From contig JBDXGY010000006.1 in assembly GCA_039989895.1 (NCBI GenBank), positions 62,001 to 126,000 of the forward strand: 64,000 nucleotides of DNA. Direction: 5' to 3'. The position numbers were made by a program, and so were the translations under genes. Each line of letters begins with the position of its first letter. Position 1 is the first letter of the stretch. The notes beneath the pieces were generated by a model. It saw nothing but the letters and a program-made list of their open reading frames with translations, was not told where the DNA came from and made no database searches. This stretch comes from Hyphomicrobiales bacterium (GTDB taxonomy: Bacteria; Pseudomonadota; Alphaproteobacteria; Rhizobiales; JACESI01). Below, one piece after another: positions 55,880-63,012 of this stretch.

Positions 55880-56752
55880 TTATTTATTAATTGGTTTTAA
55901 ATTAACGCAATCAGGTGGTGTCATGTCAGCAGGAACAAAGAAGTCTGGCATCAATGACACGGTTCCATCAACGCGGTATTTGTCAAAGTCTGTCACGCCT
56001 TCGCCTGCCAAAAATGTATCATCAATAATGAAGTTACCTGTGAATTCTTTTGAGTTTTTCATCAGCATTGCATGAGCGGCATCGGCTAGAATGTCAGGTG
56101 TGCGGCTGGCTTGCATCATGGCATCGCCACCCAACAAATTGCCAACAGCAGCAGTGGCGATAGTGGTGCGTGGCCAAAGGGCATTCACACCAATGCCATA
56201 TCTTTTAAATTCGCCAGCAAACCCCAAGACACACAAACTCATGCCATATTTCGCGATGGAGTAGCCTACATGCGGAGCGAACCAATGTGTTGACATATCG
56301 AGCGGTGGTGACAGCATGATCACATGCGGATTAGCTGCTTCTTTCAGGTAAGGAACAGCCAGCTTCGTGGTCATGAAGGTGCCGCGTGCGTTGATGCTGT
56401 TCATCAAATCATAGCGCTTCATTTCTAACTTTTCAGTATTGGCTAAATTGATGGCAGAGGCATTGTTGATGAGAATATCAATGCCACCAAATTTATCTGA
56501 AGCTTTTTTCAAGGCGCTTGCAACATTGTCTTCGTCGCGAACATCAACCACAAGCGGCAGCGCGTTGCCGCCAGCAGCTTCAATCTCTTCAGCAGCAGTA
56601 AAAATTGTTCCGTCTAACTTTGGGTGCGCCTCAGCAGTTTTGGCGGCAATAACCACATTCGCCCCGTCGTGAGCCGCACGAAGAGCAATCGCTTTGCCTA
56701 TACCGCGCGAAGCGCCGGTGATGAATAATGTTTTATCTTTGAGATTGGACAT
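55880..56752 (-). CDS. Short-chain dehydrogenase/reductase
   Basis: 290-residue NAD(P)-dependent SDR. Nucleotide-binding TGASRGIGKAIALRA is at the N terminus, NNAS in the core, and the catalytic YSIAK (Y-x3-K) in the middle. The C-terminal third resembles the HSDL2-like (hydroxysteroid dehydrogenase-like) subgroup, with a GEGVTDFDKYRVDG block. It is the last gene of the leftward acyl-CoA dehydrogenase-enoyl-CoA hydratase-SDR operon, so oxidation or reduction of a fatty-acyl intermediate is likely. Exact substrate unknown. Confidence 0.88.
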   Translation of the reverse strand: MSNLKDKTLFITGASRGIGKAIALRAAHDGANVVIAAKTAEAHPKLDGTIFTAAEEIEAAGGNALPLVVDVRDEDNVASALKKASDKFGGIDILINNASAINLANTEKLEMKRYDLMNSINARGTFMTTKLAVPYLKEAANPHVIMLSPPLDMSTHWFAPHVGYSIAKYGMSLCVLGFAGEFKRYGIGVNALWPRTTIATAAVGNLLGGDAMMQASRTPDILADAAHAMLMKNSKEFTGNFIIDDTFLAGEGVTDFDKYRVDGTVSLMPDFFVPADMTPPDCVNLKPINK

Positions 56753-56763
56753 GTATTTCTCCT

Positions 56764-57537
56764 CTAGGCACTGGATTTGGTAAAGTTGGGTGGTCGTTTT
56801 TCCATGAAAGCGGTGAAGGCTTCGCGCGCCTCATCTGACTTTAGGCGTTGCGCAAATAAAACCGCTTCCTCGTCAATTCTTTGCAATATTTCATCTTCAC
56901 TACCGCGCAATAACCCGCGTGACAGATGCAGGGCTTCGGGGGGAAGTGCTGCAAGTTTATTCGCCGCTTCCATCACCCGCTCTTCCAAACTGCTCTCATC
57001 AACAACATGATTGACCAGGCCGGCACGATACGCTGCATCAGCCGAAAATGTTTCGCCCATCACAAGCATTTCAAAGGCCCGTTGTTGGCCCATGATGCGT
57101 GGTGCAATCAGGCTAGAACCAGCTTCAGGCACGAGGCCAAGATTGAGAAACGGTGTCTTCAAGGTGGTGCGCGTAGTGGCAAAAACCATATCACAATGCA
57201 TCAACATGGTTGTGCCGACACCAATGGCCAAGCCATCAACGCCTGCAATCATGGGTATTTTGCATGTGGCTAAGGTTCGTAAAAAACGGATCACGGGGCT
57301 ATCCGAAAAGTTGGACGACATGGCGGTTGTCATGAAGTCTATGATGTCGTTGCCTGCACAAAAAACATTGGGCTGTCCTAGGAAAATAAGGGCGGGACAT
57401 CCTTGAGTTTGCGCATCATCAATCGCATCAGCAAGCGCGGTATACATGGCTTGCGTAATGGCATTTTTCTTTTCCACACGGTTGAAGCGAATGGTTTTGA
57501 TGGTGCCGGAATCGCTGATGACAATATCGTCGCTCAT
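56764..57537 (-). CDS. Enoyl-CoA hydratase/isomerase family protein
   Basis: 257 residues of the crotonase family. The oxyanion-hole and active-site region NVFCAGNDIIDF and the second block AIGVGTTMLMHCDMVFATTRTTLKTPFLNLGLVPEAGSS are typical; the catalytic Glu pair should be examined, with E in LVPEAG being the one visible. A beta-oxidation role fits the neighbours: acyl-CoA dehydrogenase upstream and SDR downstream on the same strand. Confidence 0.87.
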   Translation of the reverse strand: MSDDIVISDSGTIKTIRFNRVEKKNAITQAMYTALADAIDDAQTQGCPALIFLGQPNVFCAGNDIIDFMTTAMSSNFSDSPVIRFLRTLATCKIPMIAGVDGLAIGVGTTMLMHCDMVFATTRTTLKTPFLNLGLVPEAGSSLIAPRIMGQQRAFEMLVMGETFSADAAYRAGLVNHVVDESSLEERVMEAANKLAALPPEALHLSRGLLRGSEDEILQRIDEEAVLFAQRLKSDEAREAFTAFMEKRPPNFTKSSA

Positions 57538-57572
57538 TTTCTGTTTCCTGCTCGGTTTCTTAGCTCGGTTTC

Positions 57573-59381
57573 CTAGTTTGTTAAAAGCTCACTCGTTGCT
57601 GCCAAAACACCATCCGCGCCCTCAAGAACACAGAGCCGCAGCGCGGCTGTTTCTATTGCTATATTTTCAGCAAAAAATCGCGCCGATGTAATACGCAACA
57701 CATCATCGGATGTTTTGTCGGATGCTTGAGAAGAGCCTAATGCGCCTTTCGCATGATAGGCAAGGCCAGCGGTGAGGGCGAAGAGTTTTTGATACGGCGT
57801 CGCGCCCGCCATGGCATCAGCTATTTTCTTATTAGAAAGACAATCAAGCATAAACTCGGTTGTCGCATCCAAATCATCGAGGCTTGAGGTAAGGCGCGCG
57901 GCAATTGTCCCAAACTCGGCTTGATTTGAGGCGCTCACATCACTGGCAATCTGGCGCATCTCGCTAATGAAGGCTTTAGCATTGACGCCCCCATCTACCT
58001 GTAGCTTTCGCCCTACAAGGTCGATTGCCTGAATACCATTGGTGCCCTCATAAATAGGTAAAATACGAGCATCGCGTAAGTGTTGCGCAGCACCAGTTTC
58101 TTCAACAAATCCCATGCCACCATGAATTTGTATTCCGATGGAGGCTACTTCAACAGCGCTATCAGTTGAATAGGACTTTGCAAGGGGGGTTAGGAGGTCG
58201 CCGCGAGTTTGCCAGAACGAACGTTCTTCTTCTGGGGCATGTTCGGCCATATCAAGCGCATAAGCGCAGGCAAAGCATAAAGCGCGTGATGCTTGAACCA
58301 TACTACGCATGGTCATTAAATTTCGTGTCACATCAGGATGCATAACAATAGGCGCCATACCGCCCTCAGTGTTCAGGGGCGAACTGCCTTGTTTGCGTTC
58401 ATTGGCATAAGCGAGGGCTTGTTGATAAGCACGTTCGCCAATACCTGCGCCTTGGACACCCACATTCAGCCTCGCGTTGTTCATCATGGTGAACATACAG
58501 GAAAGTCCGTCATTCTCATGCCCGATAAGCCAGCCGAGAGCGCCCGCTTTGCCAGTATCATTGACCGCGTGATCGTCACCAAAAATCATCGTGCAGGTGG
58601 GGGAGGCGTGAATGCCGAGTTTATGTTCAATACCGCTACAAAAAACATCATTGCGTGCGCCCACTGTCCCGTCTTCATTTGGGATGAATTTAGGCACCAT
58701 AAACAAGGAAATACCCTTCACACCTTCTGGCGCATCGGGCAGACGGGCAAGTACCAAATGGCAGATGTTATCGGCCATATCGTGTTCACCGAAGGTAATG
58801 TAAATTTTTTGACCAAATATCCGATAAGTACCGTCACCTTGCGGCTCGGCTCGTGAGCGAAGGGCTGATAAATCAGAACCAGCCTGTGGCTCAGTCAAGT
58901 TCATAGTGCCGGTCCATTCGCCTGAAATGAGTTTTTCCAGATAGGTGGCCTTCAGGCTATCGCTGCCATGCAGTGTCACTGCTTCAATGGCGCCAGCGGT
59001 CAATAAAGCACAAAGCGAAAAGGCAAGATTGGCTGCATTCCACATTTCACCGGTCGCAACCTGCATTGTAATAGGTAGGCCTTGACCGCCAAATTCTTCT
59101 GGACCGATCAAGCCATTCCATCCCGCCTCGCACCACGTTTTATAGGTGGCGGGAAAGCCCTTAGGTGTTGTTAATATTGCGTTTTCAAGGGTAATGCCGG
59201 CTTGATCGCCAATTGCATTAAGGGGGGCGATTTCATCGTTCGCAAATTTTGCTGCTTCTTCCAAAATGGCATCAACAAGATCTTCGGAGAGATCGCCAAA
59301 GGTGCCATTATCAATATCTTTCTGCATGCCGATGACGGTCTTCAGGGTAAATGCAATTTCATTGACCGGCGCATTATACAT
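57573..59381 (-). CDS. Acyl-CoA dehydrogenase with C-terminal extension
   Basis: 602 residues. The FAD-dependent acyl-CoA dehydrogenase core carries MNLTEPQAGSDLSALR and ITFGEHDMADN in the middle, and the catalytic Glu is in LPIYEGTNGIQAIDLVGRKL at about 430. The extra C-terminal ~150 residues match the acyl-CoA dehydrogenase C-terminal domain of long family members. GGGAGA lies upstream of the ATG. It opens the leftward three-gene beta-oxidation-like operon, behind a 16-bp palindrome. Confidence 0.92.
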   Translation of the reverse strand: MYNAPVNEIAFTLKTVIGMQKDIDNGTFGDLSEDLVDAILEEAAKFANDEIAPLNAIGDQAGITLENAILTTPKGFPATYKTWCEAGWNGLIGPEEFGGQGLPITMQVATGEMWNAANLAFSLCALLTAGAIEAVTLHGSDSLKATYLEKLISGEWTGTMNLTEPQAGSDLSALRSRAEPQGDGTYRIFGQKIYITFGEHDMADNICHLVLARLPDAPEGVKGISLFMVPKFIPNEDGTVGARNDVFCSGIEHKLGIHASPTCTMIFGDDHAVNDTGKAGALGWLIGHENDGLSCMFTMMNNARLNVGVQGAGIGERAYQQALAYANERKQGSSPLNTEGGMAPIVMHPDVTRNLMTMRSMVQASRALCFACAYALDMAEHAPEEERSFWQTRGDLLTPLAKSYSTDSAVEVASIGIQIHGGMGFVEETGAAQHLRDARILPIYEGTNGIQAIDLVGRKLQVDGGVNAKAFISEMRQIASDVSASNQAEFGTIAARLTSSLDDLDATTEFMLDCLSNKKIADAMAGATPYQKLFALTAGLAYHAKGALGSSQASDKTSDDVLRITSARFFAENIAIETAALRLCVLEGADGVLAATSELLTN

Positions 59382-59631
59382 TGAACTCTCCCTTGATTGT
59401 TATATGTGACGATACTCCCAATCGATCACAAACATGTTGTATTCGCATTCTGGCTGACTATTGTTCCCTAAACAATCACAGAATTGTCTTGAGGGTATAC
59501 CAATGGTACCGAGTTATAAAGTAAATTACGTTTACGTAAACGTCAATTAAGTTGGTGCCGTATTTCATGAAGTTTTTTCAAATCAAATCTCCCATAAAAC
59601 TCAAGATGCGACGGACTGTTAGGGTTGAACG
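59382..59631. promoter_or_regulatory. Divergent promoter region of the acyl-CoA dehydrogenase and sua5 genes
   Basis: 250 bases shared by the leftward acyl-CoA dehydrogenase operon and the rightward sua5 gene. It is AT-rich and contains the perfect palindrome ACGTTTACGTAAACGT at 59528-59543, described separately. TAGGG at about 59618-59622 is the likely ribosome-binding site of sua5. I do not see a confident -35/-10 pair. Confidence 0.5.
59528..59543. promoter_or_regulatory. Perfect 16-bp palindrome, putative operator
   Basis: ACGTTTACGTAAACGT is a perfect inverted repeat, 147 bases before the acyl-CoA dehydrogenase start and 88 before sua5. It resembles the ACGTAAACGT-type sites of MerR-family LiuR and similar regulators of acyl-CoA degradation in proteobacteria, from memory. 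Position and operon content fit an operator controlling the acyl-CoA dehydrogenase operon. Confidence 0.6.
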
Positions 59632-60585
59632 ATGACTGCGATCTTAAAAGCATCGGATTTAAACACAATAAATAAGGCATTGGCGGTGTTTCGAGCGGGT
59701 GGTCTGGTGGCCATTCCAACAGAAACCGTTTACGGGCTGGCAGCTGATGCAACCAATGGCGAAGCGGTGGCGCGTATATATGAGGCGAAGGGGCGGCCAA
59801 ATTTTAACCCGTTGATTGCTCATTGCAGCACTGTGGAGATGGCTCTGAGATATGGCCACTTCTCTGCCGTAGCGCAAAAAGCGGCAGATCACTTTTGGCC
59901 GGGGCCCTTAACACTTGTGGTGCCTTATCGCGAGGAAGGGGGGATATCCCCTTTGGTGCGCGCCGGACTTGATAGCATTGCGTTGCGCGTACCAAATGGC
60001 GTCAGCAGTCCACTTATTTCTGCACTCAATAAGCCCATTGCGGCGCCTAGTGCCAATCTTTCAGGGCGTATTAGCCCCACAACAGCGCATCATGTGCAAT
60101 CGCAATTAGATGGATTGATAGATCTCATCATTGATGGTGGCCCATGCGATTTTGGTGTCGAATCCACCATCATCTCTTTTCAAGAAGATCAGCCGATACT
60201 TCTCAGGCCCGGTGGTGTGGAAATTGAGATGTTAGAGCAGGTTTTGGGTGCTAGAGTACAAAGTGCTAGTGCCGACAGTCCGATTGTTGCGCCCGGTCAA
60301 CTTGCCTCGCATTATGCGCCCATTGGTCAGCTCCGACTTAATGCAACGCAGGTAGCTGATGAAGACGGCGCGCTTAATTTTGGAAACTCCAAGCTTTCAG
60401 CTCGCACTTGTTATTCATTGAGTGAGAGTGGTGACTTGCGAGAAGCAGCCGCGCGATTATTTGCTTGTCTTTCTGTTTTTGATGAAAAGAAAGCGCGCCA
60501 TATTGCTGTTGCACCTATACCGGAAGTCGGTCTTGGGATTGCCATTAATGATCGTCTTCGACGCGCAGCTGCACCGCGCAAATGA
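59632..60585 (+). CDS. sua5: Threonylcarbamoyl-AMP synthase (Sua5/YciO/YrdC)
   Basis: 317 residues; makes threonylcarbamoyl-AMP for the t6A37 modification of ANN-decoding tRNAs. The YrdC domain starts LAVFRAGGLVAIPTETVYGLAADATN with KGRPNFNPLIAHC, and the ATP/threonine pocket includes APSANLSGRISPTTAHHV and ESTIISF. The extra C-terminal Sua5 domain is present, so this is the long Sua5 form rather than TsaC. It is convergent with the dnaJ-like gene, with a 4-base gap. Confidence 0.94.
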   Translation: MTAILKASDLNTINKALAVFRAGGLVAIPTETVYGLAADATNGEAVARIYEAKGRPNFNPLIAHCSTVEMALRYGHFSAVAQKAADHFWPGPLTLVVPYREEGGISPLVRAGLDSIALRVPNGVSSPLISALNKPIAAPSANLSGRISPTTAHHVQSQLDGLIDLIIDGGPCDFGVESTIISFQEDQPILLRPGGVEIEMLEQVLGARVQSASADSPIVAPGQLASHYAPIGQLRLNATQVADEDGALNFGNSKLSARTCYSLSESGDLREAAARLFACLSVFDEKKARHIAVAPIPEVGLGIAINDRLRRAAAPRK

Positions 60586-60589
60586 ACAG

Positions 60590-61543
60590 TTAGTCGAAGC
60601 CCGGACCGCGCACTTTATAAGGCCGTTGGTCACGCCAGACCTGCATCATGGTTTCAAGATCGCTCGTTCCATCATCGGGTAAGACAATGCGCAAAGTCGC
60701 TAGAATGTCACCTCTCGTGCCGTTCTTTTTCAAAATGCCGCGCTCTTTGATGCGTAATACCTGACCACCGTTTCCGCCTTTGGGTATGCCAAGGGCGACC
60801 TGCCCAGACAATGTGGGGACTTTTACCTTGGCACCTAAAACGGCTTCATAAAGAGTTATTGGCACATCAATCCGCAAGGTCTCGCCATCGCGTTTGAAGA
60901 GAGGATGTTTCTTGATGTTGATGGTCACAAGCGCATCACCGGCTGGCCCGCGTAACCCTTTTTCGCCTTGCCCACGCAATCGCATGATTTGTCCATCTTC
61001 AACGCCTGCAGGTAAGGCGACTGAGAGTGTTTTGCCATTTGGCATTTCAAGGCGGACTTTTTCTGTCTTGCCAAGTTCTTCAAGGCTAACCTGAATAGAT
61101 ACACTGACATCTTCACCTGTGTGGGCGGCTTGGGTTTGCGAAGCCCTATTCGCGCCACCAAAAGGATTGCCTGCACTAGATCTAGCACTGCGTTGGCCGC
61201 CAAAGATTTCGCTTAAAATATCTTCTGCTGAAAACCCGCCGCCTGTTGAGCGTTGTTGGCGCGCACCACCACCAAATGGGCCTGCGCCACCAAAAGGGTC
61301 GCCGCCACTAAAGCCTCTCGGTTTGCCATCGGCATCTATCTCGCCACGATCAAATTGGCCGCGTTTGTCTTTATCGCCTAAAATCTCGTAAGCGGTATTT
61401 ATCTCAGAGAATTTTTCTTGAGCTTTTGGATTATCGGTATTTTGGTCTGGGTGATATTTTTTCGCAAGCTTACGAAAGGCGCTCTTTATTTCGCGCTCAT
61501 CTGCGGCTTTAGTAACACCGAGGGTTGAATAAGGATCGTTCAT
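60590..61543 (-). CDS. DnaJ-class co-chaperone (CbpA-like, no zinc finger)
   Basis: 317 residues. An N-terminal J-domain with HPD at 31-33 (KLAKKYHPDQNT) is followed by a Gly/Phe/Arg-rich linker (GGDPFGGAGPFGGGARQQ) and two DnaJ C-terminal substrate-binding domains, with no CxxCxGxG zinc repeats. That makes it a type II (CbpA-like) DnaJ that stimulates DnaK. ATG at 61543 gives MNDPYSTLGV; a TTG at 61561 would add six residues. I recall this gene beside pdxH and fabI in rhizobia; here fabI is 21 kb away. Confidence 0.92.
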   Translation of the reverse strand: MNDPYSTLGVTKAADEREIKSAFRKLAKKYHPDQNTDNPKAQEKFSEINTAYEILGDKDKRGQFDRGEIDADGKPRGFSGGDPFGGAGPFGGGARQQRSTGGGFSAEDILSEIFGGQRSARSSAGNPFGGANRASQTQAAHTGEDVSVSIQVSLEELGKTEKVRLEMPNGKTLSVALPAGVEDGQIMRLRGQGEKGLRGPAGDALVTINIKKHPLFKRDGETLRIDVPITLYEAVLGAKVKVPTLSGQVALGIPKGGNGGQVLRIKERGILKKNGTRGDILATLRIVLPDDGTSDLETMMQVWRDQRPYKVRGPGFD

Positions 61544-61675
61544 AATTGGCGAGTAGCCCAAATTAATATGTTACTCAACCATGTAGGCGTTTCATCAGCA
61601 AAAATAAATGTTTGTTTTGAATAATACCTAATCTTGGTCACGGATTATTATCTCGTAATCCAAGATTAATACCCA

Positions 61676-62149
61676 TTATTGGATATTATTGTCGCCTTTT
61701 GGTGTAGCAACTTCAACTACGGCATTAAAAGGCGTCAGATTGACAAGTTCAATCTCACCGGTTTTTTTTCTGCATGCATCACCACGATACTGTGATACGC
61801 CGCCGATACCGTTCAGTGTTGTTGAAAAAGTTCTGCAAAAACGACCTTTTTCATCCGATTTTACGTCCATTGTCACAATTGAACCAGCAGTTCCCGTAAT
61901 ATCGTTATGCCAAGCCAATGGCTCTCCCGCAGGTTGGGTTGTAAGTGCTGAGCCCATCGTTAAGCGCACTTTTTCCCAATCGGATGGGTCAACCGTTTCT
62001 TGAAGAATGTTTGTACTGTTGGTAGCGATGACTGCTTGCGTTGAAATATTGTCCACTTCTGGTCCAAAACCAGCTATTGAACAGCCTCCAAGCATAGCAA
62101 GTGATAAACTTGCTGACAGCCCCATTAATATGCCAAAGTTCTTGCGCAT
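61676..62149 (-). CDS. RT0821/Lpp0805-type surface antigen lipoprotein
   Basis: 157 residues. A lipoprotein signal (GILMGLSASLSLAMLGGC) is followed by a compact domain with PLAWHNDITGTAGSIV, GRFCRTFSTTL and YRGDACRKKTGEIELV, matching the 17-kDa surface antigen (RT0821/Lpp0805) family. The two Cys in the domain may pair. Outer-membrane location is inferred. ATG at 62149 is preferred to the earlier in-frame start at 62182. It is divergent from pdxH and upstream of dnaJ on the same strand. Function unknown. Confidence 0.8.
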   Translation of the reverse strand: MRKNFGILMGLSASLSLAMLGGCSIAGFGPEVDNISTQAVIATNSTNILQETVDPSDWEKVRLTMGSALTTQPAGEPLAWHNDITGTAGSIVTMDVKSDEKGRFCRTFSTTLNGIGGVSQYRGDACRKKTGEIELVNLTPFNAVVEVATPKGDNNIQ

Positions 62150-62193
62150 TAAATTCCGAATTACAACATTATGACTCAACAATAATACCTATT

Positions 62194-62814
62194 ATGGCAA
62201 TAAAAAAGTTAATGACAGATAATTTTCTAGAAGAAACAAATCCATTCAAAACTTTTGAACAGTGGGTCAACCAAGCAAAAGCTCACGAACTTAATGACCC
62301 AAATGCTATGGCTTTGTCCAGCGTTGATTCCAATGGGATGCCAAATGTTCGCATTGTCCTGTTGAAAGATTGGGATGAGCGGGGGTTTGTTTTTTATACC
62401 AATATGGAAAGCCAGAAAGGTGAGGAGGTATTGTCAGCGAAGAAAGCGGCGGTAAGTTTCCATTGGAAAAGCTTGAGAAAGCAAATTCGAATTCGCGGTA
62501 TTACGGAACAAGTGAGTGATGTTGAAGCTGATGATTATTTTGCATCAAGGCCTCGTCTCAGCCAGCTTGGCGCTTGGGCATCCAAACAATCCCGTCCACT
62601 GGATAGTCGTCAAACTATGATGGACGCGGTGGCCGCTCTTGAAGAAAAATATATAAATCAAGACATACCGCGCCCTGATTATTGGAAGGGCACCCGCATA
62701 AAGCCTCTCTATATTGAATTTTGGCAAGATGGCGACTTCCGGCTGCATGATCGTTGTATTTTTCAGCGCTCTGATTTGTCACAAAACTGGCAGCAGCAAA
62801 GATGGTATCCCTAA
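62194..62814 (+). CDS. pdxH: Pyridoxamine 5'-phosphate oxidase PdxH
   Basis: About 206 residues; FMN-dependent oxidation of pyridoxine/pyridoxamine 5'-phosphate to PLP. Family blocks: NAMALSSVDSNGMPNVRIVLLKDWDERGFVFYTN, FHWKSLRKQIRIRG, the RPRLSQLGAWASKQSRPL segment and the C-terminal QRWYP. Start uncertain: ATG at 62194 or 62212; the frame is open back to 62101 but that part is not PdxH-like. Divergent from the surface antigen gene. Confidence 0.95.
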   Translation: MAIKKLMTDNFLEETNPFKTFEQWVNQAKAHELNDPNAMALSSVDSNGMPNVRIVLLKDWDERGFVFYTNMESQKGEEVLSAKKAAVSFHWKSLRKQIRIRGITEQVSDVEADDYFASRPRLSQLGAWASKQSRPLDSRQTMMDAVAALEEKYINQDIPRPDYWKGTRIKPLYIEFWQDGDFRLHDRCIFQRSDLSQNWQQQRWYP

Positions 62815-62817
62815 TTT

Positions 62818-62875
62818 TTCTATCAAACTTACTCGATTGGTATGAGTTTGATAGAAGACTATTGCTTTTTGTAAG
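62818..62875 (+). terminator. Hairpin after pdxH, probable terminator
   Basis: A perfect 12-bp stem, TTCTATCAAACT (62818-62829) with AGTTTGATAGAA (62845-62856), 15-base loop, begins 4 bases after the pdxH stop. The T-run (CTTTTT) comes only after about 8 further bases, so it is a stable hairpin with a suboptimal terminator tail. Confidence 0.6.
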
Positions 62876-62931
62876 AAAACTATTGCATGCGCAAAATTAT
62901 ACGATCCATGAGGGTATGTATTTAGATTGAA

Positions 62932-62949
62932 TTAACCATTACTAACCAT
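62932..62949 (+). promoter_or_regulatory. Tandem CtrA-like half sites before the chemoreceptor gene
   Basis: TTAACCAT at 62932-62939 and CTAACCAT at 62942-62949 form a direct repeat with 10-base spacing, reading TTAA-N7-TAAC overall. This resembles the CtrA binding sequences (TTAA-N7-TTAA and TTAACCAT) of alphaproteobacteria. It lies 64-81 bases before the chemoreceptor ATG, a plausible promoter position. Confidence 0.5.
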
Positions 62950-63012
62950 ATTCCCATACAAAGGCATATTTGTGCCACGAAAAATACAGTACGAGTGGGG
63001 AATAGATAAACG

